Below are positions 15,241 through 23,305 of a DNA stretch of 34,705 nucleotides, one piece after another; the stretch's first letter is position 1; each line of letters starts with the position of its first letter. The stretch spans positions 1 to 34,705 of the forward strand of contig JAUVOQ010000016.1 of assembly GCA_030599095.1 (NCBI GenBank), in the 5' to 3' direction. A model generated the notes under the pieces. That model saw only the letters and a program-made list of their open reading frames with translations. It was not told the DNA's origin and searched no databases. This DNA is from Candidatus Ruthturnera sp. (GTDB taxonomy: Bacteria > Pseudomonadota > Gammaproteobacteria > PS1 > Pseudothioglobaceae). A program made the position numbers and the translations under genes.

Positions 15241-16356
15241 TTATTTATAATAATCTAGGATTCCTTGATAAATTGCATTAGTAATTTTATCTTGTTGTTT
15301 TGAATTGTTAAGTCGTTTTTCGTCTTCAGGGTTGGAAATAAATGCAGTTTCAACCAACACAGAAGGAATAAAAGGTGTTTTTAAGACGACAAAACCTGCC
15401 TTTTGCGGTGTTTTTTTATGCAAATAACCAATTTTACCCATTCGCTTGAGAATTTTAAATCCTAATTTTTGGCTTTGAATGTCTCGGTCCTTTCTAGAAA
15501 AATCCCATAAAATTTTATTTAAGTATTGGTCATCTTTAATTAATGTCTCACTGGTGCCAAATTGATAGACTGTATTTTGTGATTTTTCTAGATCTCTAGC
15601 AAATTTGGTTGAGCCACCGCGTTCTGACAAAGTATAAACTGAAGCACCTCTAGCACCTATACGTTTGACCGAATCAGCATGAATTGAAATAAATAACGAA
15701 GCATGGTTGGCTTGGGCAATACGAATACGCTTAGTCAAACCAACATAATAATCCCCTCGCCTAGTAAGGACAGCTTTCATGCCTAGGGTTTGATTGATTT
15801 TTTTTGCCAATTTTTTGCCAATTTTCAAGGTAATGTATTTTTCTTTTGAATGTCGATAACCTATCGCACCTGAGTCTTCACCACCATGACCCGCGTCAAT
15901 TAGAATGATTTTTGTTGTATTTTTAACCTTGCTTGACTGCTTATTAGGCGTTACACGTGATTTAATCGTTGTGGATTTTTTATCCATTAAATCCACAACC
16001 AAACGATGATGTCGATATCGATTATTCGGCTTTAGGGTGTAGCTTTTAAGGTGATAATTTTTAGCGGTTTTAAATGTCAATGTCAATGTATTTTTGTCAC
16101 GCTTAACGTGTGTTTTTCTAATGCGTTGATCTTGATAAAAAAGCTTTTTGTAAGTTCGATTAAGTAATTTTGCATTCTTAATCTTTAAAACAACTTGATT
16201 TTTCTGCCCATTAATCGAGAATCTAACGTTTGGTTCAGTATCAATGACAATTCTGGTTCGTTCAGGCGATGTCCAAAAACGAAAGTCAAATAATGTGGTT
16301 TTATTGTCCGCATAAACATGACCTAATAATAGCGACAACAAGATAAAAAAACGCAT
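15241..16356 (-). CDS. amiC: N-acetylmuramoyl-L-alanine amidase (AmiB/AmiC-like)
   Basis: This periplasmic zinc amidase splits septal peptidoglycan during cell separation. From ATG 16356 the protein has 371 residues beginning with a signal peptide (MRFFILLSLLLGHVYA). An AMIN domain follows, then an Amidase_3 domain with zinc and catalytic residues in LIDAGHGGEDSGAIG, FISIHADS and VLVETAFISNPED. An in-frame ATG at 16437 would add 27 polar residues before the signal and overlap tsaE, so I prefer the internal start. The intervening segment contains a perfect inverted repeat. It ends the antiporter-tsaE-amidase operon. AmiB versus AmiC cannot be decided here. Confidence 0.92.
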   Translation of the reverse strand: MRFFILLSLLLGHVYADNKTTLFDFRFWTSPERTRIVIDTEPNVRFSINGQKNQVVLKIKNAKLLNRTYKKLFYQDQRIRKTHVKRDKNTLTLTFKTAKNYHLKSYTLKPNNRYRHHRLVVDLMDKKSTTIKSRVTPNKQSSKVKNTTKIILIDAGHGGEDSGAIGYRHSKEKYITLKIGKKLAKKINQTLGMKAVLTRRGDYYVGLTKRIRIAQANHASLFISIHADSVKRIGARGASVYTLSERGGSTKFARDLEKSQNTVYQFGTSETLIKDDQYLNKILWDFSRKDRDIQSQKLGFKILKRMGKIGYLHKKTPQKAGFVVLKTPFIPSVLVETAFISNPEDEKRLNNSKQQDKITNAIYQGILDYYK

Positions 16357-16360
16357 TTTC

Positions 16361-16399
16361 CCAGCCAAATAAGGAGGTTTTGCTTCCTTATTTGGCTGG
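16361..16399 (-). promoter_or_regulatory. Perfect 15-bp inverted repeat upstream of the amidase start
   Basis: CCAGCCAAATAAGGA (16361-16375) and its exact complement (16385-16399) flank a 9-nt loop. In the transcript the stem ends only 4 nt before the preferred amidase ATG at 16356 and contains the AAGGA that would be the best Shine-Dalgarno-like string. It lies between tsaE and the amidase. It could limit amidase translation or be an RNA-processing site. If translation starts at 16437 the repeat is inside the coding region. Confidence 0.8.
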
Positions 16400-16424
16400 A
16401 AGAAATTGTGTTTGAGGTTTTTTA

Positions 16425-16892
16425 TCAATTGATGCATGTGAGTAGTTGACTTCCAACTTGTGTATGTGCGGTAATTTCTAGTTCACGCTTATTAAAATCA
16501 TCAGTAATTTTAATCATCATATCTGCTGGTGCAATCATGCCTTTGCCTAAATCTGCCCATTCAATCAGCTGAATATGACCATGCGCTAAATATTCACGAA
16601 TGCCCATATATTCTAACTCTTGCGCATCACTTAATCGATAGCAGTCAAAGTGGTGAATATTGACTTTGTCATTGACATAACTTTCTACCAGAGAGTAGGT
16701 GGGGCTTTTAACTCGCTCAAATCCATAAAACTGGATAAACCCTCGGGCTAATGTGGTTTTGCCAACACCCAAATCGCCTTCTAAATAAATAACAATAGAG
16801 TGATTAACTAACTGAGTGCACTGAGCCAATTGATGTGCAAAATCATAAGTCTGAGACTCACTATGAAGGCTTAATTTCAAAATAATTGCCAC
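16425..16892 (-). CDS. tsaE: tRNA threonylcarbamoyladenosine synthesis ATPase TsaE
   Basis: TsaE is the ATPase partner of TsaB/TsaD in making t6A37 on tRNAs reading ANN codons. The 155 residues have a Walker A motif GDLGVGKTT at 39-47, and further family strings in 'VKSPTYSLVESY', 'HHFDCYRL' and 'LIEWADLG'. It overlaps the upstream exchanger gene by 16 bp. The usual gammaproteobacterial neighbour AmiB follows, an arrangement that supports both calls. Confidence 0.95.
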   Translation of the reverse strand: MAIILKLSLHSESQTYDFAHQLAQCTQLVNHSIVIYLEGDLGVGKTTLARGFIQFYGFERVKSPTYSLVESYVNDKVNIHHFDCYRLSDAQELEYMGIREYLAHGHIQLIEWADLGKGMIAPADMMIKITDDFNKRELEITAHTQVGSQLLTCIN

Positions 16893-17830
16893 ATATAAAA
16901 ACTAAATACCCCAATAAGCACAAACCCTTCAAAGCGATTAATAATGTGTTTTTTGCCAAATTTATAAGAAACAACAAACAATAAAATAGTCAATAACAAC
17001 ATGGTTGGGTAGTCTCTATTGATCACCTCTATTGGCACATCTGATGGGTGGATTAGCCCTGGTATGGCTAGCACAGCAATGGTATTAAACAAGTTAGAGC
17101 CAATCACATTGCCTACCACCATTGCATATTGTTTCTTCAGAACACTGGTGATTGATACCGCCAGTTCTGGCAAACTGGTGCCTAGTGCCACCACGCTAAG
17201 TCCAATAATTAAATCTGAAACACCAAATATTTGGGCGACTTCAACCCCGCCCCAAACCACAAGTTTTGCGCTAGAAACTAAAACCACTAAACCCACAACC
17301 AGCATTGCCCAAGTTTTTTTAACCTGAGCCTTGTTCACTCTGTGTTCAAATTCGTCAAATTCGTGATGTGTTTTATTTTTTGCTTGATTAAAGGCATAAG
17401 CAAAAAATAAAACCAATAAAGACAATAAAATTACACCATCTGTAAAATCAAGACGATAATCCCACAACAATAGCCCTGCACAAAGCGTGACAATCATTAA
17501 AAATAGCCATTCTTTTTTTAAAATGTCCCCTTGCACTTCAATTGGGCTAATAATTGCACTAATGCCTAATACTAGAGCAATATTGAAAATATTAGAACCA
17601 ATCGCATTGCCGATACTAAGCCCTGTATTGCCTTTTATAGCAGCAAGTGCTGACACCAGCATTTCAGGCGCACTGGTGCCAAATCCAAAGATAATTAATC
17701 CAATAATGAATGGTGATATCTTAAAAATATTGGCAATTTTTGCCCCATTTTCAATAAATTCATCTGCACTCCAAATTAAAAGCACAAATCCTGATAACAA
17801 GGCAATAATTGGTAGTAGAATATCAGGCAT
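16877..17830 (-). CDS. CaCA-family Na+/Ca2+ exchanger-like membrane protein (YrbG-like)
   Basis: This inner-membrane antiporter has 317 residues and about ten helices. The two inverted alpha repeats of the family are clear: 'GFGTSAPEMLVS' with 'GNAIGSNIFNI', and 'ALGTSLPELAVS' with 'GNVIGSNLFN'. These supply the cation-binding Glu and Asn residues. It is the first gene of the minus-strand group. The 59-bp gap to the divergent gene at 17890 is an imperfect AT-rich palindrome and probably holds back-to-back promoters. The exported ion (Ca2+ or other) is not certain. Confidence 0.92.
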   Translation of the reverse strand: MPDILLPIIALLSGFVLLIWSADEFIENGAKIANIFKISPFIIGLIIFGFGTSAPEMLVSALAAIKGNTGLSIGNAIGSNIFNIALVLGISAIISPIEVQGDILKKEWLFLMIVTLCAGLLLWDYRLDFTDGVILLSLLVLFFAYAFNQAKNKTHHEFDEFEHRVNKAQVKKTWAMLVVGLVVLVSSAKLVVWGGVEVAQIFGVSDLIIGLSVVALGTSLPELAVSITSVLKKQYAMVVGNVIGSNLFNTIAVLAIPGLIHPSDVPIEVINRDYPTMLLLTILLFVVSYKFGKKHIINRFEGFVLIGVFSFYMWQLF

Positions 17831-17889
17831 AATTAATCAAGAGATCTTTGTATAAAACTTTCGTTTATTATAAAGATATATAAAACAAA

Positions 17890-18483
17890 ATGAATAAAAC
17901 AGAATTCTTAATTGGTCGTAGTGGCTTAGATTTACTTAATGATTTTTACCCTGATGATTTGCCTAATGAATGGCGTTTTGATTATTACTCAACCTTATTC
18001 AAAGCCTTGGCTTTAAAAATTGATACTGAAGAAGACCTCGAGCAAATATTTACAGAATTAGGAGAATCTGATGAGGTGTTTGAATTGGTTATATTTATTG
18101 AACAGACGCAGTTATTAGATGCGGATCAACTTGCATCAAAACTTAAACCAATCCACCAATATCAATCTCAATTTACCTTATTTTGTGAACTTGAGGAGCG
18201 ACCAAGTGATGAAATAATGACAATATTAAGTGGCTACCGATTGTGCTTCCAATCTAATAAAAAACTTAAATTTGATTTAAATACTAAGTTAATCGCAAAC
18301 AAACATTTGTATTTTAATCAATTGCCCATTCTCTACACTTCTAGCGTTTGGGATGAAAAGCAAATGCGAGATTTTTTACAAGATATACCGCCTATTAACA
18401 CCAAAATTATACTTATTTGCAGACATGCAGAAAGCGAAACATTGAATAAAATACGAATGATTGCTGAAATACTCGGGTTTTAG
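17890..18483 (+). CDS. Unrecognised 197-aa protein upstream of hemD
   Basis: I do not recognise a firm family. The N-terminus 'IGRSGLDLLNDFYPDDLP' followed by 'RFDYYSTLFKALALKID' vaguely recalls the start of DUF72 proteins (IG-SGW---FYP--L----RL-YYA--F). The rest is much shorter and divergent. The protein is acidic and has no signal or membrane helix. Its stop directly abuts the hemD start, so the two are very likely co-translated. ATG 17890 has no strong ribosome-binding site. The coding frame is intact, so I take it as a real gene of unknown role. Confidence 0.75.
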   Translation: MNKTEFLIGRSGLDLLNDFYPDDLPNEWRFDYYSTLFKALALKIDTEEDLEQIFTELGESDEVFELVIFIEQTQLLDADQLASKLKPIHQYQSQFTLFCELEERPSDEIMTILSGYRLCFQSNKKLKFDLNTKLIANKHLYFNQLPILYTSSVWDEKQMRDFLQDIPPINTKIILICRHAESETLNKIRMIAEILGF

Positions 18484-19233
18484 TTGGTGAATGTATTACT
18501 GACCAGACCGCTTTTACAAGTAGAAAAGCTACAATCTATGGTGGCTAAAAGTGGCAATAAGCCACTTTTGTTTCCAACGTTAAAGCTTAATCCTATTGGT
18601 GCTAAGGCAGAAAAAAATCATTATGATGTGGTTATTTTTATTAGTGCCAATGCTGTTGAATATGGCTTAAAAATTCTTAGAAAAATTAGTTATCATCAGA
18701 TTTTTGCAGTAGGTGGCGCTACTGCCAGAAAATTGAGTAAAAATAATATAAAGATTGATGACTTTCCTAGAGAAAAAGCCTCCAGTGAAGCGCTTTTAGC
18801 ACTTGATAGTGTTGCTCAGTTGAGCCATAAAACGATTTTAATTTTTAGAGGTAGAGGTGGCAGAGAAACCTTAAAACAAGGTCTAATTAGGCAAGATAAT
18901 CAAGTTGAATATGTTGAAGTGTATGAGCGCATGAGTCATGATATTAGCCCTTTACACCACCAATCACTCAATGAACTTTTATCAAGCAATGAAGGTGTTA
19001 TTAGCATTAATAGCCTAGATAGCATGAAATCACTATTGGAAATATCCAGCCAGATTGTTGATATTGACAAGCTTAAAAAATATTTATTAGTGGCTTTAAG
19101 TGAGCGAATAAAAACTTATGTTAATGCAATCGGGTTTGACAAAGTATTGGTCACGCCAAATACTAATGATAATGGCATTATTTCAGTATTAACAGATCTT
19201 AATACACTTGACAAACCCGTAAAATCTAGTTAG
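18484..19233 (+). CDS. hemD: Uroporphyrinogen-III synthase
   Basis: HemD closes hydroxymethylbilane to uroporphyrinogen III, the branch point to siroheme and heme. Both cofactors are in demand for the Dsr system encoded nearby. The 249-residue protein begins 'VNVLLTRPLLQVEKLQ' and shows the family strings 'DVVIFISANAVEYGL', 'FAVGGATARKL' and 'KTILIFRGRGG'. The start is TTG 18484 or GTG 18487, immediately after the stop of the upstream gene, implying translational coupling. No hemC is adjacent. A hairpin followed by a T-run lies just after the gene. Confidence 0.92.
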   Translation: MVNVLLTRPLLQVEKLQSMVAKSGNKPLLFPTLKLNPIGAKAEKNHYDVVIFISANAVEYGLKILRKISYHQIFAVGGATARKLSKNNIKIDDFPREKASSEALLALDSVAQLSHKTILIFRGRGGRETLKQGLIRQDNQVEYVEVYERMSHDISPLHHQSLNELLSSNEGVISINSLDSMKSLLEISSQIVDIDKLKKYLLVALSERIKTYVNAIGFDKVLVTPNTNDNGIISVLTDLNTLDKPVKSS

Positions 19234-19242
19234 TTTGTCAAC

Positions 19243-19267
19243 CATCAACCATCTTTGATGATTTTTT
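19243..19267 (+). terminator. Candidate intrinsic terminator after hemD
   Basis: CATCAA (19243-19248) and TTGATG (19255-19260) form a 6-bp stem around a 6-nt loop, followed by ATTTTTT. The stem is AT-rich and short, so termination may be partial. It directly precedes the GGAAGGAG ribosome-binding site of the next gene. Confidence 0.5.
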
Positions 19268-19279
19268 GGAAGGAGTGAT

Positions 19280-19723
19280 GTGATTAAATTGAGCGTTTCA
19301 CAAGCAGCACGTAAACTTAGGGTGAGTCGTGTTCATATTCAAAAACAAATTAATTCGGGCAAATTGCAAACTCACGAAGGTTATGTGACAATTGACAGTA
19401 TTAGGCTGGCCTATCCTAAAGCAAGCCTACATTCAGAGCAAGATAGGCACCTACAAAAAATGCAACAAATCAAAGCTGATGCCATGTTTAAAGCTGGTGC
19501 AGCCGATACTGCTAAACAAGCAAATGAACAAATGTTAATCGGTCTCGTCACCGCACTTAAATCTAAGCTTTATAAAGAAGAACTAAGGAATGAGCATTAT
19601 GCGATGGTATTTAAAGAATTGGGCGCTCGTTTAAATGTGCTTGAGAAATGTTGCCACGCTGAAGACAAAGAGCCTTTACATAAACTTCAGTATTGGATTA
19701 AGAACCAATCTAATTTAAATTAG
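19280..19723 (+). CDS. Small helix-turn-helix DNA-binding protein of unknown role
   Basis: The 147-residue protein begins with GTG 19280 behind a strong GGAAGGAG. Residues about 3-45 (VSQAARKLRVSRVHIQKQI, then a turn and 'YVTIDSIRLAYP') look like an excisionase/MerR-type winged HTH. The rest is helical and charged and may dimerise (about 55-135, with CC at 124-125). Similar HTH segments occur at the N-terminus of some ferredoxin-like proteins, but no Fe-S motif is present here. It stands alone after hemD and converges on metF 12 bp away. Any target is unknown. Confidence 0.8.
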   Translation: MIKLSVSQAARKLRVSRVHIQKQINSGKLQTHEGYVTIDSIRLAYPKASLHSEQDRHLQKMQQIKADAMFKAGAADTAKQANEQMLIGLVTALKSKLYKEELRNEHYAMVFKELGARLNVLEKCCHAEDKEPLHKLQYWIKNQSNLN

Positions 19724-19735
19724 CAATGTGTCTCA

Positions 19736-20557
19736 CTATATGATGCTTTTTGCTAGTTTAAGAGAAGGTTCTGCCTGGTTCATTGAGTAAAAGTGAAAGC
19801 TATCCACGCCTTGGCTTTTGAGTGTTTGGCACAAATTAGCAACAACATCAAAGCCAAAATCACCAAGTGATTCTAGGTCATTTTCATAAAGTTTGAGCCG
19901 TTCTAGAATCCATTTTGGAATTTGCGCACCGCACATATTAGAAAATTTAAGCAGTTGAGTGTAGTTGGTAATTGGCATAATACCTGGTGTGATTGGGCTA
20001 TCTACACCCAATTTTTGCACATCATCTCTAAACCTAAGATAAGCGTCAGCATTATAGAAATATTGTGTAATTGCGCCATTGGCACCTGCTTTAATTTTGT
20101 TCACAAAGTGCGCTAAATCACTTGCAATGTTCTTAGCTTGTGGGTGCGTTTCAGGATAGGCTGCCACCTCAATATGGAAGTGGTCATTATATTCAAATCG
20201 GATAAATTCAACCAATTCATTGGCATAATGAAAATCGCCAATATCACGTACACCTGAAGGAATATCACCCCTTAGTGCAATGATACGATTGATATTTGCA
20301 GATTTGTATTTGTCTAATAATTCAATCATGTTGGACTTTTCTGAGCCAATACAAGATAGATGTGGTGCAGCTGGAATGTTGTCATTTTTTTGAATATCTA
20401 ACACCGTTTCTAAGGTTGCATCTTGTGTTGTACCACCCGCACCAAAAGTGGTTGAAAAATATTCAGGCGATATTACACTTAAACTTTGCCTAACTTGGGC
20501 TAGTTTTTTTTTGCCTTGACTTGTTCTAGGTGGGAAAAACTCAAAACTGATTTTCAT
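19736..20557 (-). CDS. metF: 5,10-methylenetetrahydrofolate reductase
   Basis: MetF is a flavoenzyme reducing 5,10-methylene-THF to 5-methyl-THF for methionine synthesis. The 273 residues show the family start 'SFEFFPPRTSQGKKKL', then 'STTFGAGGTTQD', 'IALRGDIPSG' and a C-terminal 'GVDSFHFYSMNQAEP'. ATG 20557 is the obvious start. The gene is transcribed alone toward the HTH gene. Its promoter would lie in 20560-20640, where TATAAT-like strings occur on both strands (20591-20598), shared with the infA side. Confidence 0.96.
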   Translation of the reverse strand: MKISFEFFPPRTSQGKKKLAQVRQSLSVISPEYFSTTFGAGGTTQDATLETVLDIQKNDNIPAAPHLSCIGSEKSNMIELLDKYKSANINRIIALRGDIPSGVRDIGDFHYANELVEFIRFEYNDHFHIEVAAYPETHPQAKNIASDLAHFVNKIKAGANGAITQYFYNADAYLRFRDDVQKLGVDSPITPGIMPITNYTQLLKFSNMCGAQIPKWILERLKLYENDLESLGDFGFDVVANLCQTLKSQGVDSFHFYSMNQAEPSLKLAKSII

Positions 20558-20708
20558 TAATGTAATACATCCATAATAAAAGTAACCCTTATTATAATTG
20601 ATTCAGTTTTCTATAAAAGCCAGATTTTTGGATTTATGATTTTTTAACTATCCTCTAACAATCGGGTAAAATAACCGAATTTATTTAGTTGGAAACTTAT
20701 AGCGATTT

Positions 20709-20927
20709 ATGTCAAAGAGCGATTACATTGAGTTAGAAGGCGTTGTTAAAGAAAAATTACCGAATACGACTTTTACGGTTGAGTTAGAAAACGGTCATCG
20801 TATTTTGGCACATATTTCTGGCAAAATTCGCAAGCATTATATTCGCATTCTTCCAGGTGATAAAGTAACCGTTGAGATGACGCCTTATGACTTAACCAAA
20901 GGAAGGATTACTTTTAGACACAAATGA
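20709..20927 (+). CDS. infA: Translation initiation factor IF-1
   Basis: IF-1 binds the ribosomal A site during initiation. The 72-residue OB-fold protein has the near-universal sequence pattern '[16 protein letters not shown]', '[19 protein letters not shown]', 'GDKVTVEM' and '[10 protein letters not shown]'. No clear Shine-Dalgarno is present before ATG 20709. tRNA-Leu begins 8 bp after its stop, so the two may share a transcript. Confidence 0.98.
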   Translation: MSKSDYIELEGVVKEKLPNTTFTVELENGHRILAHISGKIRKHYIRILPGDKVTVEMTPYDLTKGRITFRHK

Positions 20928-20934
20928 AAATATT

Positions 20935-21019
20935 GCCGATGTGGTGAAATTGGTAGACGCGCCGGATTCAAAATCCGGTTCCTTTGGGAGTGACGGTTCG
21001 ATTCCGTCCATCGGTACCA
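20935..21019 (+). tRNA. tRNA-Leu (anticodon CAA)
   Basis: The sequence folds as a class II tRNA. The acceptor arm GCCGATG pairs with CATCGGT (one G-U at the end). The D-arm contains AATTGGTAGACGC, the anticodon stem CCGGA/TCCGG encloses the loop TTCAAAA (anticodon CAA), a long variable arm follows, and the T-arm is GACGG-TTCGATT-CCGTC. The 3' CCA is encoded (21017-21019). It decodes UUG. Confidence 0.96.
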
Positions 21020-21050
21020 AATTAATATAAAAAAGACCTTCGTATCATTT

Positions 21051-21209
21051 ATGAATAATCACCAAAATACCACCCTTCATCAACTTGGAAACTTTTTAAA
21101 AACACTCTTAGCCCTGCTAGACGTGGATTTAAAAAATTCCCAGTTTAATAAAACCTGTCATTTTGTTAATCATCCATACATGATGCAAATGTCTCAAAAA
21201 AAATCATAA
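21051..21209 (+). CDS. Possible 52-aa ORF between tRNA-Leu and oadG
   Basis: ATG 21051 opens a 52-codon frame beginning MNNHQNTTLHQLGNFLKTLL and ending with TAA one base before the oadG ATG. It has no recognisable domain, one amphipathic N-terminal helix, and no clear ribosome-binding site. The position, filling the gap up to oadG, suggests either a translated leader or chance. It may also be a relic. Confidence is low. Confidence 0.35.
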   Translation: MNNHQNTTLHQLGNFLKTLLALLDVDLKNSQFNKTCHFVNHPYMMQMSQKKS

Positions 21210-21210
21210 T

Positions 21211-21453
21211 ATGGAGCAAACAGACTTTATAACTCAGGCACTTAATTTAACCTTGTTTGGCATGGGGTTCGTATTTTTGTTTTTAACTTTGTTGGTTGGT
21301 GTTACTAAATTAATGTCTATGGTTATTCAAAAATTTCAAAGTAAGGCTCATAATCAGCAAGATTTTAACAACAATTTTGAACTTAAAGATGAGATAGATG
21401 AGGAGACTAAATTTGTCATTGAGCAAGCAATTAAAATGCATAGGGGCGCATAA
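21211..21453 (+). CDS. oadG: Oxaloacetate decarboxylase gamma subunit
   Basis: OadG is the small membrane anchor of the Na+-pumping oxaloacetate decarboxylase. The 80 residues have one N-terminal helix (LTLFGMGFVFLFLTLLVGVT), then a 'KLMSMVIQKF' segment and a charged tail with an acidic stretch, as usual for the family. It is first in oadG-A-B, with 5 bp to oadA. Confidence 0.9.
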   Translation: MEQTDFITQALNLTLFGMGFVFLFLTLLVGVTKLMSMVIQKFQSKAHNQQDFNNNFELKDEIDEETKFVIEQAIKMHRGA

Positions 21454-21458
21454 AAATC

Positions 21459-23288
21459 ATGCTAAATTTTTTAAAAAAGTTAACGAAAGAACCTGATAGC
21501 GCACAAGGCAAAAAGGTCGAAATTACCGAACTTGTTTTTAGAGATGCACATCAATCCTTATTTGCAACACGAATGCGCATTGATGACATGTTGCCAATTG
21601 CAGATAAATTAGACAAAATTGGCTATTGGTCGGTGGAATCGTGGGGTGGGGCGACTTTTGATTCGTGTATTCGTTATTTAGGCGAAGATCCTTGGGATAG
21701 AATCCGTGAGATTAAAAAAGTAATGCCTAACACGCCTCAGCAAATGCTGCTTAGAGGTCAAAATTTGTTAGGCTATCGCCATTATAGTGATGACGTGGTG
21801 CGTAAATTTGTAGACCAAAGTGTTGAAAACGGCGTGAGTGTGTTTCGGATTTTTGATGCGATGAACGATATCCGCAATCTTAAAACCGCAACAAATCAAA
21901 CCGTTAAATTAGGCATGCATGCTCAAGGCACTATTTCTTATACAGTCAGCCCAGTACACAACACTCAAACTTGGCTAGACATGGCCAGAAAAATTGAAGA
22001 TATGGGTGCACATTCTCTTTGTATTAAAGATATGGCAGGCTTGTTGCAGCCGTATGTGGCTTATGATTTGGTTAAAGCGTTAAAGGCAGTTGTTGACATC
22101 CCTATTCAATTACACGCTCACGCAACAACTGGATTATCCACTGCCACCATTATTAAGGCTGTTGAAGCTGGTATTGATCGTGTTGATACCGCCATTGGCT
22201 CTATGAGTATGACTTATGGTCATAGTGCGACCAATTCTGTGGTTTCTATTTTAGAAAATAGTCCAAGAAAAACAGGGCTAGACTTGAAAAAACTAGAAGA
22301 AATTGATGCTTATTTTAGAGCAGTGCGTTGTAAATATGCGCAGTTTGAAGGCTCACTTAGAGGAGTAGATTCAAGAATTTTATTATCCCAAGTGCCAGGT
22401 GGTATGCTAACCAATATGGAAAGTCAGTTGCGTGAGCAAGGCGCACTTGATAAGATGGATGAAGTATTGGCTGAAATCCCCCGTGTTCGCAAGGATTTAG
22501 GCTATATCCCACTGGTAACACCAACTTCTCAAATTGTAGGCACACAATCTGTACTTAATGTACTCACTGGCAAGCGCTATAAGACCATTACTAAAGAATC
22601 TGCTGGTGTGCTCAAAGGTGAATATGGCGCAACACCGGCACCTGTTGACCAAACTTTGCAAGTTAAAGTTTTGGATGGTGGTGAGCCGATTACTTGCAGA
22701 CCTGCTGATAACATCGCACCAGAGATGCATATCCTTGAGCAAGAGTTTGATAAAATTGTTGTTGAGAAAGGCATTACTTTGGCTAAAGATAAAATTGATG
22801 ATTTGCTAACTTACGCATTATTCCCACAAGTAGGCGTCTTATTTTTACAAAATCGAGACAATCCTGATTTCTTTGAGCCAGTGCCAAAGGCAGGTGATAA
22901 TTGCCAAAAGCCTGATAAAGAAGAAGAGACTTATACCATTTCATTTAAAGGTAATTCCTATACTGTTGACGTTTCAGCAGGGGGTGATATTACCTCAATG
23001 AAGGCCTCTTCTGATCAAACAACAGAATCAACGCTGGCGGAAAAAGAAATACTTAGTACCGCACCAACAACAGAAGGTGAATCTATTGATGCGCCATTAT
23101 CAGGGACTATTTGGAAAGTAATGGTTGAGGTGAATCAAAAAATTAATCAAGGCGATATTTTGGTTATTCTTGAAGCCATGAAAATGGAAACTGAAATTAA
23201 GGCTGCTAGAAGTGGTGTTGTGACTGACATTCAGATTAAGGAAGGCGATACAGTTGACGTAGGTCAAACCTTATTAATACTTGCATAA
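21459..23288 (+). CDS. oadA: Oxaloacetate decarboxylase alpha subunit (biotin protein)
   Basis: OadA transfers the carboxyl group of oxaloacetate to biotin, and OadB then decarboxylates it while pumping Na+. The 609 residues contain the carboxyltransferase domain ([35 protein letters not shown]), the conserved PYC_OADA domain and a C-terminal biotinyl domain with EAMKMETEI near residue 570. A low-complexity linker at about 490-540 precedes the biotin domain. A lone carboxyltransferase half of pyruvate carboxylase is an alternative, but OadG and OadB on each side fix the call. Confidence 0.96.
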   Translation: MLNFLKKLTKEPDSAQGKKVEITELVFRDAHQSLFATRMRIDDMLPIADKLDKIGYWSVESWGGATFDSCIRYLGEDPWDRIREIKKVMPNTPQQMLLRGQNLLGYRHYSDDVVRKFVDQSVENGVSVFRIFDAMNDIRNLKTATNQTVKLGMHAQGTISYTVSPVHNTQTWLDMARKIEDMGAHSLCIKDMAGLLQPYVAYDLVKALKAVVDIPIQLHAHATTGLSTATIIKAVEAGIDRVDTAIGSMSMTYGHSATNSVVSILENSPRKTGLDLKKLEEIDAYFRAVRCKYAQFEGSLRGVDSRILLSQVPGGMLTNMESQLREQGALDKMDEVLAEIPRVRKDLGYIPLVTPTSQIVGTQSVLNVLTGKRYKTITKESAGVLKGEYGATPAPVDQTLQVKVLDGGEPITCRPADNIAPEMHILEQEFDKIVVEKGITLAKDKIDDLLTYALFPQVGVLFLQNRDNPDFFEPVPKAGDNCQKPDKEEETYTISFKGNSYTVDVSAGGDITSMKASSDQTTESTLAEKEILSTAPTTEGESIDAPLSGTIWKVMVEVNQKINQGDILVILEAMKMETEIKAARSGVVTDIQIKEGDTVDVGQTLLILA

Positions 23289-23305
23289 TTTTTTTAAATC
23301 TTAAC

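Noticed and set aside
15196-15253. Terminator between dsrR and the amidase gene
   Set aside because: Only a 7-bp pure A/T stem (AATAAAA / TTTTATT) is present, too weak to call.
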